In this document: positions 26,309 through 33,503 of the stretch, in pieces
Layout of the letters: every line of letters begins with the position of its first letter
How positions within the stretch are numbered: position 1 is the stretch's first letter
DNA from: Thermanaeromonas toyohensis ToBE
Lineage (GTDB): Bacteria > Bacillota > DSM-521 > Neomoorellales > Neomoorellaceae
Assembly: GCF_900176005.1 (NCBI RefSeq)
Contig: NZ_LT838272.1
Span: 2,313,587 to 2,377,586, forward strand
Reading direction: 5' to 3'
Length of the DNA: 64,000 nt
Made by a program: the position numbers and the translations under genes
Notes under the pieces: generated by a model
Databases searched by the model: none
What the model was told of the DNA's origin: nothing
Seen by the model: only the letters and a program-made list of their open reading frames with translations

Positions 26309-27079
26309 TTAGCTCGCCTGCTTCTGGAAGAAGACATCCAGAGTAGTAGGTTGGCCAGCGGTAGTAGATTTATAAGCTAAGCGGGTGTAGCGCAAAAAGG
26401 TTTTGGCTACAAAGGTATCGGTAGCACCGCTAGCAATGGTACGGGCTGCTACATCTGTAAAGAAAGTGATCTGGTCCGGGCTCACATCTAACCTGACATC
26501 GGCTGAGTTAGGCCCTTTATTGTATACATAAAAGGTATACATAGTTTGGGTGGAAGTATCTACATAGCTTAAGCCGGTAAAGGTGTCTCCGGTAATTACA
26601 TTAAGGAAATTCGTTTCGCTAAAGGTGGGTGTGGTATTAACATTCCCGCTGACAGTTACAGAGTCCGAAATGCTCCTTATTTCTAACCTGCCTGCGGCAT
26701 CAGTGCGGATGGCCTGATTAGTAGTACCGTCGAAGCCGTAAATGGCGATGGAGTCTGTGGCCTGGCTTAAGGCCCGGATATCTAAATCGGTAGCCGCCAC
26801 AGTTACTATATCTGAGATGCCCCGGATCTGCAAGTTGCCAGCAGCATCTGTACGGATGGGTCGATTGGTTGTACCATCAAAGCCGTAAATAGCTATAGAA
26901 TCGGTGGCATTGGTTAGGTCGCGGATGTCGAGGTCAGTAGCCGTTATGGTGATGGTATCCGAAATCCCCCGAATCTGCAGGTTACCGTCGGCATCGGTAC
27001 GTATGGGTACGTCCTGGGAACCGAAGATTCTTGTACGTAAAGTTGCGGGATCGTAGTTGAATACTACATTGTTGGGCAC
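26309..27079 (-). CDS. Repeat-bearing DUF6385 surface protein
   Basis: A 256-residue protein, rich in Thr, Asp, Ile and Ser and almost free of Cys. After about 25 residues come two 49-residue repeats and a partial third (IRTDAAGNLQIRGISD, then TDSIAIYGFDGTTN), predicted beta strands. The C-terminal 100 residues (YTFYVYNKGPNSADVRLDVS, then TFLRYTRLAYKS) match the end of the protein at 15831-16868. No signal peptide. GTG start with GGGAGTGAG. It leads the glycosyltransferase genes, so its many Thr and Ser are likely sugar acceptors. Spore-coat or exosporium location is inferred. Confidence 0.72.
   Translation of the reverse strand: MPNNVVFNYDPATLRTRIFGSQDVPIRTDADGNLQIRGISDTITITATDLDIRDLTNATDSIAIYGFDGTTNRPIRTDAAGNLQIRGISDIVTVAATDLDIRALSQATDSIAIYGFDGTTNQAIRTDAAGRLEIRSISDSVTVSGNVNTTPTFSETNFLNVITGDTFTGLSYVDTSTQTMYTFYVYNKGPNSADVRLDVSPDQITFFTDVAARTIASGATDTFVAKTFLRYTRLAYKSTTAGQPTTLDVFFQKQAS
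26711..27004 (-). repeat. Two tandem 147-bp coding repeats
   Basis: Two 147-bp units (27004-26858 and 26857-26711) encode 49-residue repeats that agree at most positions, and a third, partial and diverged unit follows for about 23 codons. Unit number could vary between strains by recombination. Confidence 0.85.
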
Positions 27080-27208
27080 GGTGTCTCACTCCCTTTTTAT
27101 GGTTTAAGCTTTCACCTCCTAGTCCCTTAAGAATTGTTCGCATGTATGTAAAATTATCATTTAGCTCTATCCCATATATATGACATCAAGGAAAAAGTTG
27201 TTAACGGA

Positions 27209-27976
27209 TTATCTAGATCCCAAAAGCTCCCGCAGGCGAGCCAGGGCCTGGCGCTCTATACGCGAGATCTGTACCTGGGAGAGGCCTAGCCTTTCCGCTA
27301 CCTCAGTCTGGGTTTTGTCCTGGAAAAAGCGCATAACTATTACCTTCCGGTGTTTTTCCGGCAGTTTGAGCAGTACCTCCTTTAGAGCTATCTTGTCCAG
27401 CCAGACGGGCTCCTGCTCGTTCTCATCTTGGAGCTGATCTAAGACGTAGATGGGATCTCCATCATCCTGATAGATGGTCTCATGGATAGAGCCCGGTGAT
27501 TGGATGGCTTCCAAGGCAGCCACGATTTCCTCCCGGGAAAGATCTAGAGCTTGGGCGATTTCATTTATGCCAGGTTCCCGCCCCAGTTTTTTGGCTAACT
27601 CTTCCCGGGTACGATTGACCTTGAAAGCCGTCTCCTTTAGAGAGCGGCTTACCTTTACCGAATTATCATCCCGGAGGAAACGTTTTATTTCCCCCAAGAT
27701 CATGGGTACCGCGTAGGTAGAGAATTTAACTTGGTAGCTTAAATCGAACTTATCGATGGCTTTAATTAACCCTATGGTACCAATCTGGAAGAGATCTTCT
27801 AGTTCGTAGCCCCGGTTTTCAAAACGCTGGACTATGTTAAACACAAGCTTTAAATTACAGTTGATCAAGCGCTCCCTGGCCTCTTGGTCCCCCTCCTTGG
27901 CGCGGCGTAAAAGCTCTAATGTCTCTTCCTCTGATAACAGAGGAAACCGGGGCAGGTTCATCTCTGATAAGCGCAA
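27209..27976 (-). CDS. sigF: Sporulation sigma factor F
   Basis: A 255-residue sigma-70-family factor of the forespore type. Region 2 has NLKLVFNIVQRFENRGYELE, DLFQIGTIGLIKAIDKFD and FSTYAVPMILGEIKRFLRDD; region 4 has EVAERLGLSQVQISRIERQA. It lies last in a spoIIAA-spoIIAB-sigF operon, which separates sigma-F from its paralogue sigma-G. It directs the first forespore genes after septation and is held inactive by SpoIIAB. Confidence 0.96.
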   Translation of the reverse strand: MRLSEMNLPRFPLLSEEETLELLRRAKEGDQEARERLINCNLKLVFNIVQRFENRGYELEDLFQIGTIGLIKAIDKFDLSYQVKFSTYAVPMILGEIKRFLRDDNSVKVSRSLKETAFKVNRTREELAKKLGREPGINEIAQALDLSREEIVAALEAIQSPGSIHETIYQDDGDPIYVLDQLQDENEQEPVWLDKIALKEVLLKLPEKHRKVIVMRFFQDKTQTEVAERLGLSQVQISRIERQALARLRELLGSR

Positions 27977-27995
27977 TTTTCCCGCCCCCTACCCC

Positions 27996-28448
27996 TTAGG
28001 CGGTAGTAACCGACGGGTTCAACTTTTTCCTCATGACTACCCGGGTGCCCCGTCCCTCTTCTGAAGTAACTTCTAGCTCGTCCATGAAAGATTGCATAAA
28101 GGCAAAGCCCAGACCCATCCTTTCGGGATCGGTAGAATAGGCTGGTTGCATAGCCTGGGCAATATCCGGTATCCCTTTACCATCATCCTCTACAATGATC
28201 TCTAATCCATCCTGTAGCCGGTTAACAGTTACACGTACCCATCCTCGCGGTTCCCCACCGTAACCGTGGATGATGGCGTTAGCTACTGCTTCCGAAACGG
28301 CTACTTTTATTTCTTCCATCTCGTTTAAAGTTATATCAGCCTGGGCGGCAAGGGCTGCTACAGCCACCCGGGCCAGGCCCACGTTTTCCGGCAGGCTTAA
28401 AAATTCTAAGCGCATGGTATTTAATACTTCTCCATTCCCTCGAGTCAT
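27996..28448 (-). CDS. spoIIAB: SpoIIAB anti-sigma-F factor and kinase
   Basis: A 150-residue GHKL-fold serine kinase. The N-box reads EAVANAIIHGYGG, the G1 box VEDDGKGIPD, and MGLGFAFMQSFMDELEV follows. It binds sigma-F and phosphorylates SpoIIAA. I kept the ATG at 28448, which has GGGAGGGATGGAAG upstream; an ATG at 28415 with GGAGAAG would give MRLEFLSLP, closer to the known protein's start, and is possible. Standard middle gene of the spoIIA operon. Confidence 0.95.
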   Translation of the reverse strand: MTRGNGEVLNTMRLEFLSLPENVGLARVAVAALAAQADITLNEMEEIKVAVSEAVANAIIHGYGGEPRGWVRVTVNRLQDGLEIIVEDDGKGIPDIAQAMQPAYSTDPERMGLGFAFMQSFMDELEVTSEEGRGTRVVMRKKLNPSVTTA

Positions 28449-28514
28449 ACTTCCATCCCTCCCCCTACTATTCTAGATTTGCCTATACTCCTTTCTGGAT
28501 TAATGGGTATCGTG

Positions 28515-28862
28515 TTACCCCCTCCCGCCCTTTTGGAGATATTCCTCCGGTTCTTCTCCTACTATATCTATGATTTTACTTAAGCCTGAAAGATCCAAAA
28601 GGCGACGCACCTGAGGCTGAGGTCGGCATATCACCACCTTACCCCCTTTTTGGCTTAGACGCCGATAGCGCCCTAGGATCACCCCCAGGCCCGAGCTATC
28701 CATAAAGGAAACTCCCTCCAGATCCAGGTAAAGTAGGTGGGCTCTGGCATGATCCAGGCTAGCCTCTAGTTCCTGCCGTAGCCTCTCTGCTGTGCTTAGG
28801 TCCACCTCACCTTTAATCCTAGCTATAAGGACTGGGCCCTCTTGGCTAAAAAATACCTGCAA
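28515..28862 (-). CDS. spoIIAA: SpoIIAA anti-anti-sigma factor
   Basis: A 115-residue STAS protein with the full phosphorylation loop SFMDSSGLGVILGRY. Dephosphorylated SpoIIAA frees sigma-F from SpoIIAB. I chose the TTG at 28862: an ATG at 28916 lies inside the sigma-H-like promoter, upstream of its predicted transcript start, so cannot be used from that promoter. The G7 run just before the TTG serves as ribosome site and also pairs in a hairpin. The upstream gene is dacF, as in Bacillus. Confidence 0.93.
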   Translation of the reverse strand: MQVFFSQEGPVLIARIKGEVDLSTAERLRQELEASLDHARAHLLYLDLEGVSFMDSSGLGVILGRYRRLSQKGGKVVICRPQPQVRRLLDLSGLSKIIDIVGEEPEEYLQKGGRG

Positions 28863-28867
28863 AATAA

Positions 28868-28895
28868 AAACCCCCCCGAATAGATTTACGGGGAG
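28868..28895 (-). promoter_or_regulatory. 5'-leader hairpin that covers the spoIIAA ribosome site
   Basis: On the minus strand CTCCCCG and CGGGG(GG) pair around about 10 nt, and the 3' arm is the G-run used as ribosome site; TTTTTATTTT follows. Read from dacF it may act as a terminator; read from the spoIIA promoter it may limit translation. The hairpin is seen; either role is inferred. Confidence 0.5.
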
Positions 28896-28898
28896 GTA

Positions 28899-28928
28899 TT
28901 TTTCGCCATAAGCCATCTTTTTTCCTGC
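28899..28928 (-). promoter_or_regulatory. Sigma-H-like promoter of spoIIAA-spoIIAB-sigF
   Basis: GCAGGAAAA (28928-28920), 12 bp, then GGCGAAAAA (28907-28899), fitting RNAGGAWWW-N12-RNNGAAWWW. Transcription would start near 28892. The -10 region includes TGGCGAA, one base from the Spo0A box TGTCGAA. In Bacillus this operon is driven by sigma-H with Spo0A~P. The same layout precedes spo0A here. Confidence 0.65.
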
Positions 28929-28942
28929 AAAAATATGGTAAA

Positions 28943-30220
28943 TTAGGGGTGAAAAGTGAACACTGCTCGTATAACCCGCTGGATCTCTTGTTTTAAGGTA
29001 GCCCGGGATACAGCCTGGCTAGCTAAAAGATCTACACGGTTTATTTCCTGGCCATCTTCCAAGACTACTACCTCACCCAGTTTCTGCCCTTCCTTTACCG
29101 GCGCCCTTATAAACCCCGGCAGTTCCAACCGGGTAGTGATGCGATCTTCTTGCTTGCCTACCCTGGGTACTACTGCTCCTACTTTGCTAGAAGCCACGAC
29201 CGGGATCCTTTCTATGCGTCCCTTATCTACACCTATTTCAGCCACCGTTTCTCCAGGGTTGTAAATTTTATGCCATTTCCACTGGCGAAAGGCCCAGTTA
29301 TACAACTTCATGGATTCCGTAAAGTGACCACGGGGCGTCTCCACACCCATGACTACAGCAATAAGTCTTAATCCTTCCCTTTCCACCGTAGAAACCAAGT
29401 TAAGGCCGGCTGCCTCAGTATATCCTGTTTTAAAACCGTCGGTCCCCGGGTACCAGTATAACATTTTGTTGGTAGTATCTAAGATGGTTAACGGATCCTG
29501 GCGGAAGGTGTAACGCTTTATAGAGGTCCATTCTAATATCTTAGGGTATTTTAAGGCGTACCGGGCAATCAAAGCCATATCATAAGGAGTTGTATAATGG
29601 TTAGGATCGTGGAGGCCGTGGCAATTGGTAAAGTGGGTATTTTTAAGACCCAACTCTTTAGCCTTCTTATTCATTAACTCTACAAAGGCTTCCTCCGAGC
29701 CAGCAATATGCTCAGCTACCGCTACACTAGCATCGTTGGCTGAAGCTACTGCGATAGCTATGAGGAGTTTCTCCAAAGGGAAGACTTCGCCCTCGGCCAG
29801 GAACACCTCCGCACCTCCAAAACTTTCGGCCCTCTCACTAGTCCGTACAGGGTCATCCAGGCTGACCTGGCCACTAGCTACAGCGTCCATGGCCACCACC
29901 ATGGTCATAAGCTTGGTCATACTGGCAGGATAGCCCTTAAAATGGGCGTTTTGTTCCCATAAGACCTTACCCGTCTGGGGGTCCATAAGAATAGCACCCT
30001 TGGCATTAAGCTTTAGGGTGGGAGCTCCCTGGGGTGTTACAGCAGCCGGAGAGGAGGTATCTACTTTAGAGGTATCAAGGGAGCTTTCCGCAGACGAGGA
30101 CGCAGAGCTCGTAGGTGAGTTTACCCTACCAGCCTCCGTCTCACCTACTGCTTGCCAGGATAATGCTCCCAGGCTAAAGAAAAAAGTTAACGCCAGGGCA
30201 AAAGCCACCAACCTCCGCAA
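28943..30220 (-). CDS. dacF: D-alanyl-D-alanine carboxypeptidase DacF
   Basis: A 425-residue low-molecular-weight penicillin-binding protein (peptidase S11). An N-terminal signal peptide (MRRLVAFALALTFFFSLGAL) and Ser/Thr-rich linker precede the catalytic domain: S-M-T-K at 100-103, ASANDASVAVAEH with S-x-N, and DGFKTGYTEAAG with K-T-G. It trims peptidoglycan peptides, in sporulation shaping cortex cross-linking. The dacF-spoIIA gene order is conserved in spore formers. A C-terminal amphipathic domain follows the enzyme. Confidence 0.94.
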   Translation of the reverse strand: MRRLVAFALALTFFFSLGALSWQAVGETEAGRVNSPTSSASSSAESSLDTSKVDTSSPAAVTPQGAPTLKLNAKGAILMDPQTGKVLWEQNAHFKGYPASMTKLMTMVVAMDAVASGQVSLDDPVRTSERAESFGGAEVFLAEGEVFPLEKLLIAIAVASANDASVAVAEHIAGSEEAFVELMNKKAKELGLKNTHFTNCHGLHDPNHYTTPYDMALIARYALKYPKILEWTSIKRYTFRQDPLTILDTTNKMLYWYPGTDGFKTGYTEAAGLNLVSTVEREGLRLIAVVMGVETPRGHFTESMKLYNWAFRQWKWHKIYNPGETVAEIGVDKGRIERIPVVASSKVGAVVPRVGKQEDRITTRLELPGFIRAPVKEGQKLGEVVVLEDGQEINRVDLLASQAVSRATLKQEIQRVIRAVFTFHP

Positions 30221-30254
30221 CTCTTCTCCCCCCTATTTCTCTAAAAATACATAT

Positions 30255-31142
30255 TCAAGACCGGGGGTGGGTATGATTGTAAACTTCTCTAATTTTTTTC
30301 TGAGTCAAGTGGGTATATATTTGGGTGGTACTTATATCAGCATGGCCTAACAGTTCTTGGACCGCGCGTAGGTCAGCACCGTTTTCCAGGAGGTGGGTGG
30401 CAAAGGAGTGGCGTAAGGTATGTGGAGTAATATTAGAGGAAAGACCCGCTGCCTTGGCATAGGCTTTGATGATTTTCCAGCAGCCCTGGCGGGAAAGCCT
30501 TTTGCCCTGATGGTTTAAAAATAAAGCCTTCTCGCGCTTATCTTTAAGGAGCCTACCTCGGCCGTGCTGGAGATAATTCTGCAAATGAAAACAGGCGATG
30601 GAACCTATGGGGATAACCCTTTCCCGGGACCCCTTACCCATACAACGCACGTATTTTTCTTTTAGGTTTACTTGGTCTACATTTAGGGCTACCAGCTCTG
30701 AAACCCGGAGCCCACTAGCGTAGAGGAGCTCTAACATGGCCTTATCCCGGAGGCCGGAGGGAGTTTTAGGCTGGGGCTGACAGAGAAGAAGTTCTACTTC
30801 TTGTACGCTTAAAACTTGAGGTAGCCTTTTAACCTGGCGAGGGGATTCTAGGGTGGCGGTAGGATCAGCCCCCAAGATACCTTCCCGAAGTAAAAACTGG
30901 TAAAAAGATCGGATGGCGGCCAGGTGCTGGCTGACAGTGGCCGGGGAACGCCCTTGTTTTTTTAGATGCATTAAATAAGCTACAATGAGACCGCGATTGG
31001 AATCCTTAAGGGAAGTTACCCCAGCTTTAGATAGGTAATTAAGGAATTGCTCCAAGTCGCTATGGTAAGAGGCTAATGTATTTTCGGCCAGCCCCCGCTC
31101 TATAGCCAAGTAATACAAGAAATCGTCCAAAAGTTCCCGCAC
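30255..31142 (-). CDS. xerD: Tyrosine recombinase XerD
   Basis: A 295-residue tyrosine recombinase. The N-terminal SAM-like core-binding domain (about 1-90) is followed by the catalytic domain with Arg in LLYASGLRVSELVAL, HTLRHSFATHLLENGADLRA, ELLGHADISTTQIYTHL with nucleophile Tyr. It resolves chromosome dimers at dif with XerC. Size and place next to dacF/spoIIM agree with xerD of Bacillus relatives. No phage genes are nearby, so it is not a phage integrase. Confidence 0.92.
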   Translation of the reverse strand: MRELLDDFLYYLAIERGLAENTLASYHSDLEQFLNYLSKAGVTSLKDSNRGLIVAYLMHLKKQGRSPATVSQHLAAIRSFYQFLLREGILGADPTATLESPRQVKRLPQVLSVQEVELLLCQPQPKTPSGLRDKAMLELLYASGLRVSELVALNVDQVNLKEKYVRCMGKGSRERVIPIGSIACFHLQNYLQHGRGRLLKDKREKALFLNHQGKRLSRQGCWKIIKAYAKAAGLSSNITPHTLRHSFATHLLENGADLRAVQELLGHADISTTQIYTHLTQKKIREVYNHTHPRS

Positions 31143-31210
31143 AACCCTTCACCGTTCCCTATAGTTTACCATTTTATTTCCACATCTCCTGGTAAACTCC
31201 TCCATCACTA

Positions 31211-31235
31211 CGCAAAAAAATAACCCCGCTCACGG
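31211..31235 (-). terminator. Likely terminator after the small membrane protein gene
   Basis: TCCCG, TGAG, CGGGG and then TTATTTTTTT on the minus strand, just after the stop at 31248. The stem is short (4-5 pairs), so termination may be partial, with xerD 70 bp further on. Confidence 0.5.
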
Positions 31236-31247
31236 GAAATTGGAGTT

Positions 31248-31496
31248 TTAAGGGGTCTGGCGGGGCTGTTGACCTTGATAATATTCTTTAAGCTTAACTA
31301 ATAAGCCTTCCCAAAAACTAGATCTCTCCTGGCCCTGACTAGTAAATACCTTCTCTTTAGTACTTACAGGCGGGAGGTTATCCCGCGCAGCTTGTCGGGA
31401 AAAAATCTCGCCTAAAAAAATTACAGAGATAACTAGTAATCCTGCTAATACCCATACGAGTTTGCGCCGCCAGTTAGTGATAGTTACTACTAGCAC
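31248..31496 (-). CDS. Small single-span membrane protein, unknown function
   Basis: An 82-residue protein with one membrane helix (about 12-30, KLVWVLAGLLVISVIFLGEI) and a polar, Gln-rich tail. Position between spoIIM and xerD matches that of small unknown proteins such as YqzK in Bacillus, but I cannot confirm homology. It starts 15 bp after spoIIM and is probably in the same transcript. Confidence 0.6.
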   Translation of the reverse strand: MLVVTITNWRRKLVWVLAGLLVISVIFLGEIFSRQAARDNLPPVSTKEKVFTSQGQERSSFWEGLLVKLKEYYQGQQPRQTP

Positions 31497-31511
31497 TCCC
31501 CTTCCCCCTCC

Positions 31512-32141
31512 CTAAAGATTTAAGACAACCCTTATTACCGGAGGTATTAAGTAGGCTTCCACGAGCCCACCAAGGGTGGACATTATAGCCAGAGCAACCA
31601 TGGCTAAAGAGTACGCAATTAATTGCCGGGCAAAACTACTACCAGAGGCGCGTCCTTTCCAAAGACCCAGGGAAAAGGATAAAGATAAAATCCCAGACCA
31701 AAATAAGGCGGGCAACCGCAAAAGATTGGGGGGCAAGACAGATACTAGGGCGAGGATCACACCTGCTAACGCTTTTTCCTGGACCAAAAAGGCTACCGTA
31801 AAACCTAATATAAACCCCTTGCTAAAGATAGTCACTAGCACAAAGGGTGCTCCTATAACCGTCAAACCTAAAAAATAAAGGAAGCCAATCTCTTTTAGGC
31901 CCTGCCAGGTCGCTTGGTACAGGAGGGAACCCGGTGCAGGAATGGCCGTGGCAATTTGGCTAAGCAGGTTATCCACATAGGCTATAAGCTTAAGCTCTTG
32001 CCCCTGGCCCATGACCAAAACTGCACCGGCACCCACCACAGTACCGACCAGGAGGCTTAGGCCCACTAGCATATACATACCAAAATTTTCCTCCAGGTGC
32101 CTGACCAGGGCCTCCTCCACTATTCTGGTCCTCCTTAACAA
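31512..32141 (-). CDS. spoIIM: Stage II sporulation protein M
   Basis: A 209-residue polytopic protein with about five membrane segments (YMLVGLSLLVGTVVGAGAVL; GFILGFTVAFLVQEKALAGV; YSLAMVALAIMSTLGGLVEA). SpoIIM joins SpoIID and SpoIIP in the complex that degrades septal peptidoglycan so the mother cell can engulf the forespore. The neighbourhood (nudF, xerD, dacF) fits. Length is normal. Confidence 0.92.
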   Translation of the reverse strand: MLRRTRIVEEALVRHLEENFGMYMLVGLSLLVGTVVGAGAVLVMGQGQELKLIAYVDNLLSQIATAIPAPGSLLYQATWQGLKEIGFLYFLGLTVIGAPFVLVTIFSKGFILGFTVAFLVQEKALAGVILALVSVLPPNLLRLPALFWSGILSLSFSLGLWKGRASGSSFARQLIAYSLAMVALAIMSTLGGLVEAYLIPPVIRVVLNL

Positions 32142-32166
32142 GGTTTTTCCCCTATAATGGATATGC

Positions 32167-32703
32167 TTAGCTGGTAAATTTATACCTGACCACCAGCAAA
32201 CCTAAGATGGTTTTAGCATCCGCGATCTCACCCTTGCGGACCTTCTCCAAGGCCTCCTCCAAGGGAAGGGCTACTATCTGTAAAAATTCGTCCTGGTCAG
32301 GGGCAGCCTCCCTCGGAGATAGTTCTGTGGCTAAAAAAAGATGCATAATTTCATTAGAAAATCCAGGCGTGGTATAAAACGTAAGAAGGGGTTCCCACCG
32401 CTTTGCCTCTATCCCTGCCTCTTCCTTAAGCTCCCGTCGTGCACAATCCAAGGGGTCCTCCCCTTCTTCCAGCTTACCAGCAGGTATTTCTAGGGTTATT
32501 TGACCTATGGGATAACGGTACTGCCTTACAAGATAAACACGGCCATCCCCCTCCAAGGCAACTACACCAATAGCACCAGAATGTTCCACTACCTCCCGGC
32601 TGGCTTGTTGTCCATTCGGTAGTTCTACAATATCGCGCCGCAAGTTTAAAATTTTGCCGCTATAGATCCGCTCGGATTTAAGACATTTTTCTTCTAGTAG
32701 CAA
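32167..32703 (-). CDS. nudF: ADP-ribose pyrophosphatase (Nudix)
   Basis: A 178-residue Nudix hydrolase with a complete Nudix box starting at GKLEEGEDPLDCARRELKEE and ending AGI, whose Glu residues bind magnesium. The N-terminal FAEEKC-type strand region (KSERIYSGKILNLRRDIVEL) fits the ADP-ribose pyrophosphatase subgroup. It splits ADP-ribose into AMP and ribose 5-phosphate. It sits between spo0A and spoIIM, as in related clostridia. Confidence 0.92.
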   Translation of the reverse strand: MLLEEKCLKSERIYSGKILNLRRDIVELPNGQQASREVVEHSGAIGVVALEGDGRVYLVRQYRYPIGQITLEIPAGKLEEGEDPLDCARRELKEEAGIEAKRWEPLLTFYTTPGFSNEIMHLFLATELSPREAAPDQDEFLQIVALPLEEALEKVRKGEIADAKTILGLLVVRYKFTS

Positions 32704-32741
32704 GCCAAATCTTACCCCTTTCTGTTTTTCCTTCTTATCCC

Positions 32742-33503
32742 TTAGTTTATTTTAGCTCCGATGCGGAGTTTATCGGCTACCATGGCTATAAACTCTGAAT
32801 TAGTAGGTTTCCCTCTTTCCATGTTGATGGTGTATCCGAAAAACTTGGTCATCATCTCCACATTACCCCGGTCCCAGGCGAGCTCAATAGCATGTCGGAT
32901 AGCCCTTTCCACCCGGCTAGGGGTGGTCATATATTTACGCGCTATCATGGGATAAAGCTCCTTAGTTACTGCACCTAATAGGTTCATATCCTCTATGACT
33001 AGGAGGATGGCCTCCCGGAGATACTGATATCCCTTGATATGGGCCGGAATACCCATTTGATGGAGAATCTTAGTAACTTCCACGTCCATATTACGATTGC
33101 GCACCACCGGAGAGGAGGTGGAAAAGGACTGGCCGTTAGCTAGCTGACGCAAGCGATTACCTAAAACCTCCAAATCAAAGGGTTTGAGTATGTAATAATC
33201 AGCACCCAACTCTAAAGTCCGTATAGTCATGGCTTCTTGCCCCAAAGTAGTAAGAACTACAATCTTGGGACGGTGTTCCCATTCAGCTAAACGTTCAAGC
33301 ACCCCAATGCCGTCGAGATGGGGCATAATAATATCCAACACTACGATGTCCGGCTCGTGTTCCCGGATAAGCTGCAGTGTCTCATGTCCATTGTGGGCTA
33401 TGCCCGTCAAAATCAAATCCGGCTGTTCATTAAAAAATTCCTCCAGTACCTCACAAAATTCACGATTATCGTCTGCAATTAAAACTTTTATAGGCTGGCC
33501 CAT
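32742..33503 (-). CDS. spo0A: Spo0A master regulator of sporulation (internal start)
   Basis: From the ATG at 33503 the frame encodes a normal-sized 253-residue Spo0A. Receiver: [18 protein letters not shown], phosphoacceptor Asp in [13 protein letters not shown], Lys in YILKPFDL. Effector domain: [40 protein letters not shown] and [20 protein letters not shown], the Spo0A recognition helices. Phosphorylated Spo0A binds TGTCGAA boxes and starts sporulation. A G-rich site (GGCGGGGTG) precedes the ATG, and a sigma-H-like promoter lies 46-75 bp upstream. Expression as the tail of SpoIVB instead is possible but less likely. Confidence 0.9.
   Translation of the reverse strand: MGQPIKVLIADDNREFCEVLEEFFNEQPDLILTGIAHNGHETLQLIREHEPDIVVLDIIMPHLDGIGVLERLAEWEHRPKIVVLTTLGQEAMTIRTLELGADYYILKPFDLEVLGNRLRQLANGQSFSTSSPVVRNRNMDVEVTKILHQMGIPAHIKGYQYLREAILLVIEDMNLLGAVTKELYPMIARKYMTTPSRVERAIRHAIELAWDRGNVEMMTKFFGYTINMERGKPTNSEFIAMVADKLRIGAKIN

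Noticed and set aside
27080-27208. Sporulation (sigma-E/K) promoter before the repeat protein
   Set aside because: CATACAT resembles a -10, but no -35 stands at the right distance.
28863-28916. ATG at 28916 as the spoIIAA start
   Set aside because: It lies inside the sigma-H-like promoter and before the predicted transcript start, and adds 18 residues absent from SpoIIAA proteins.
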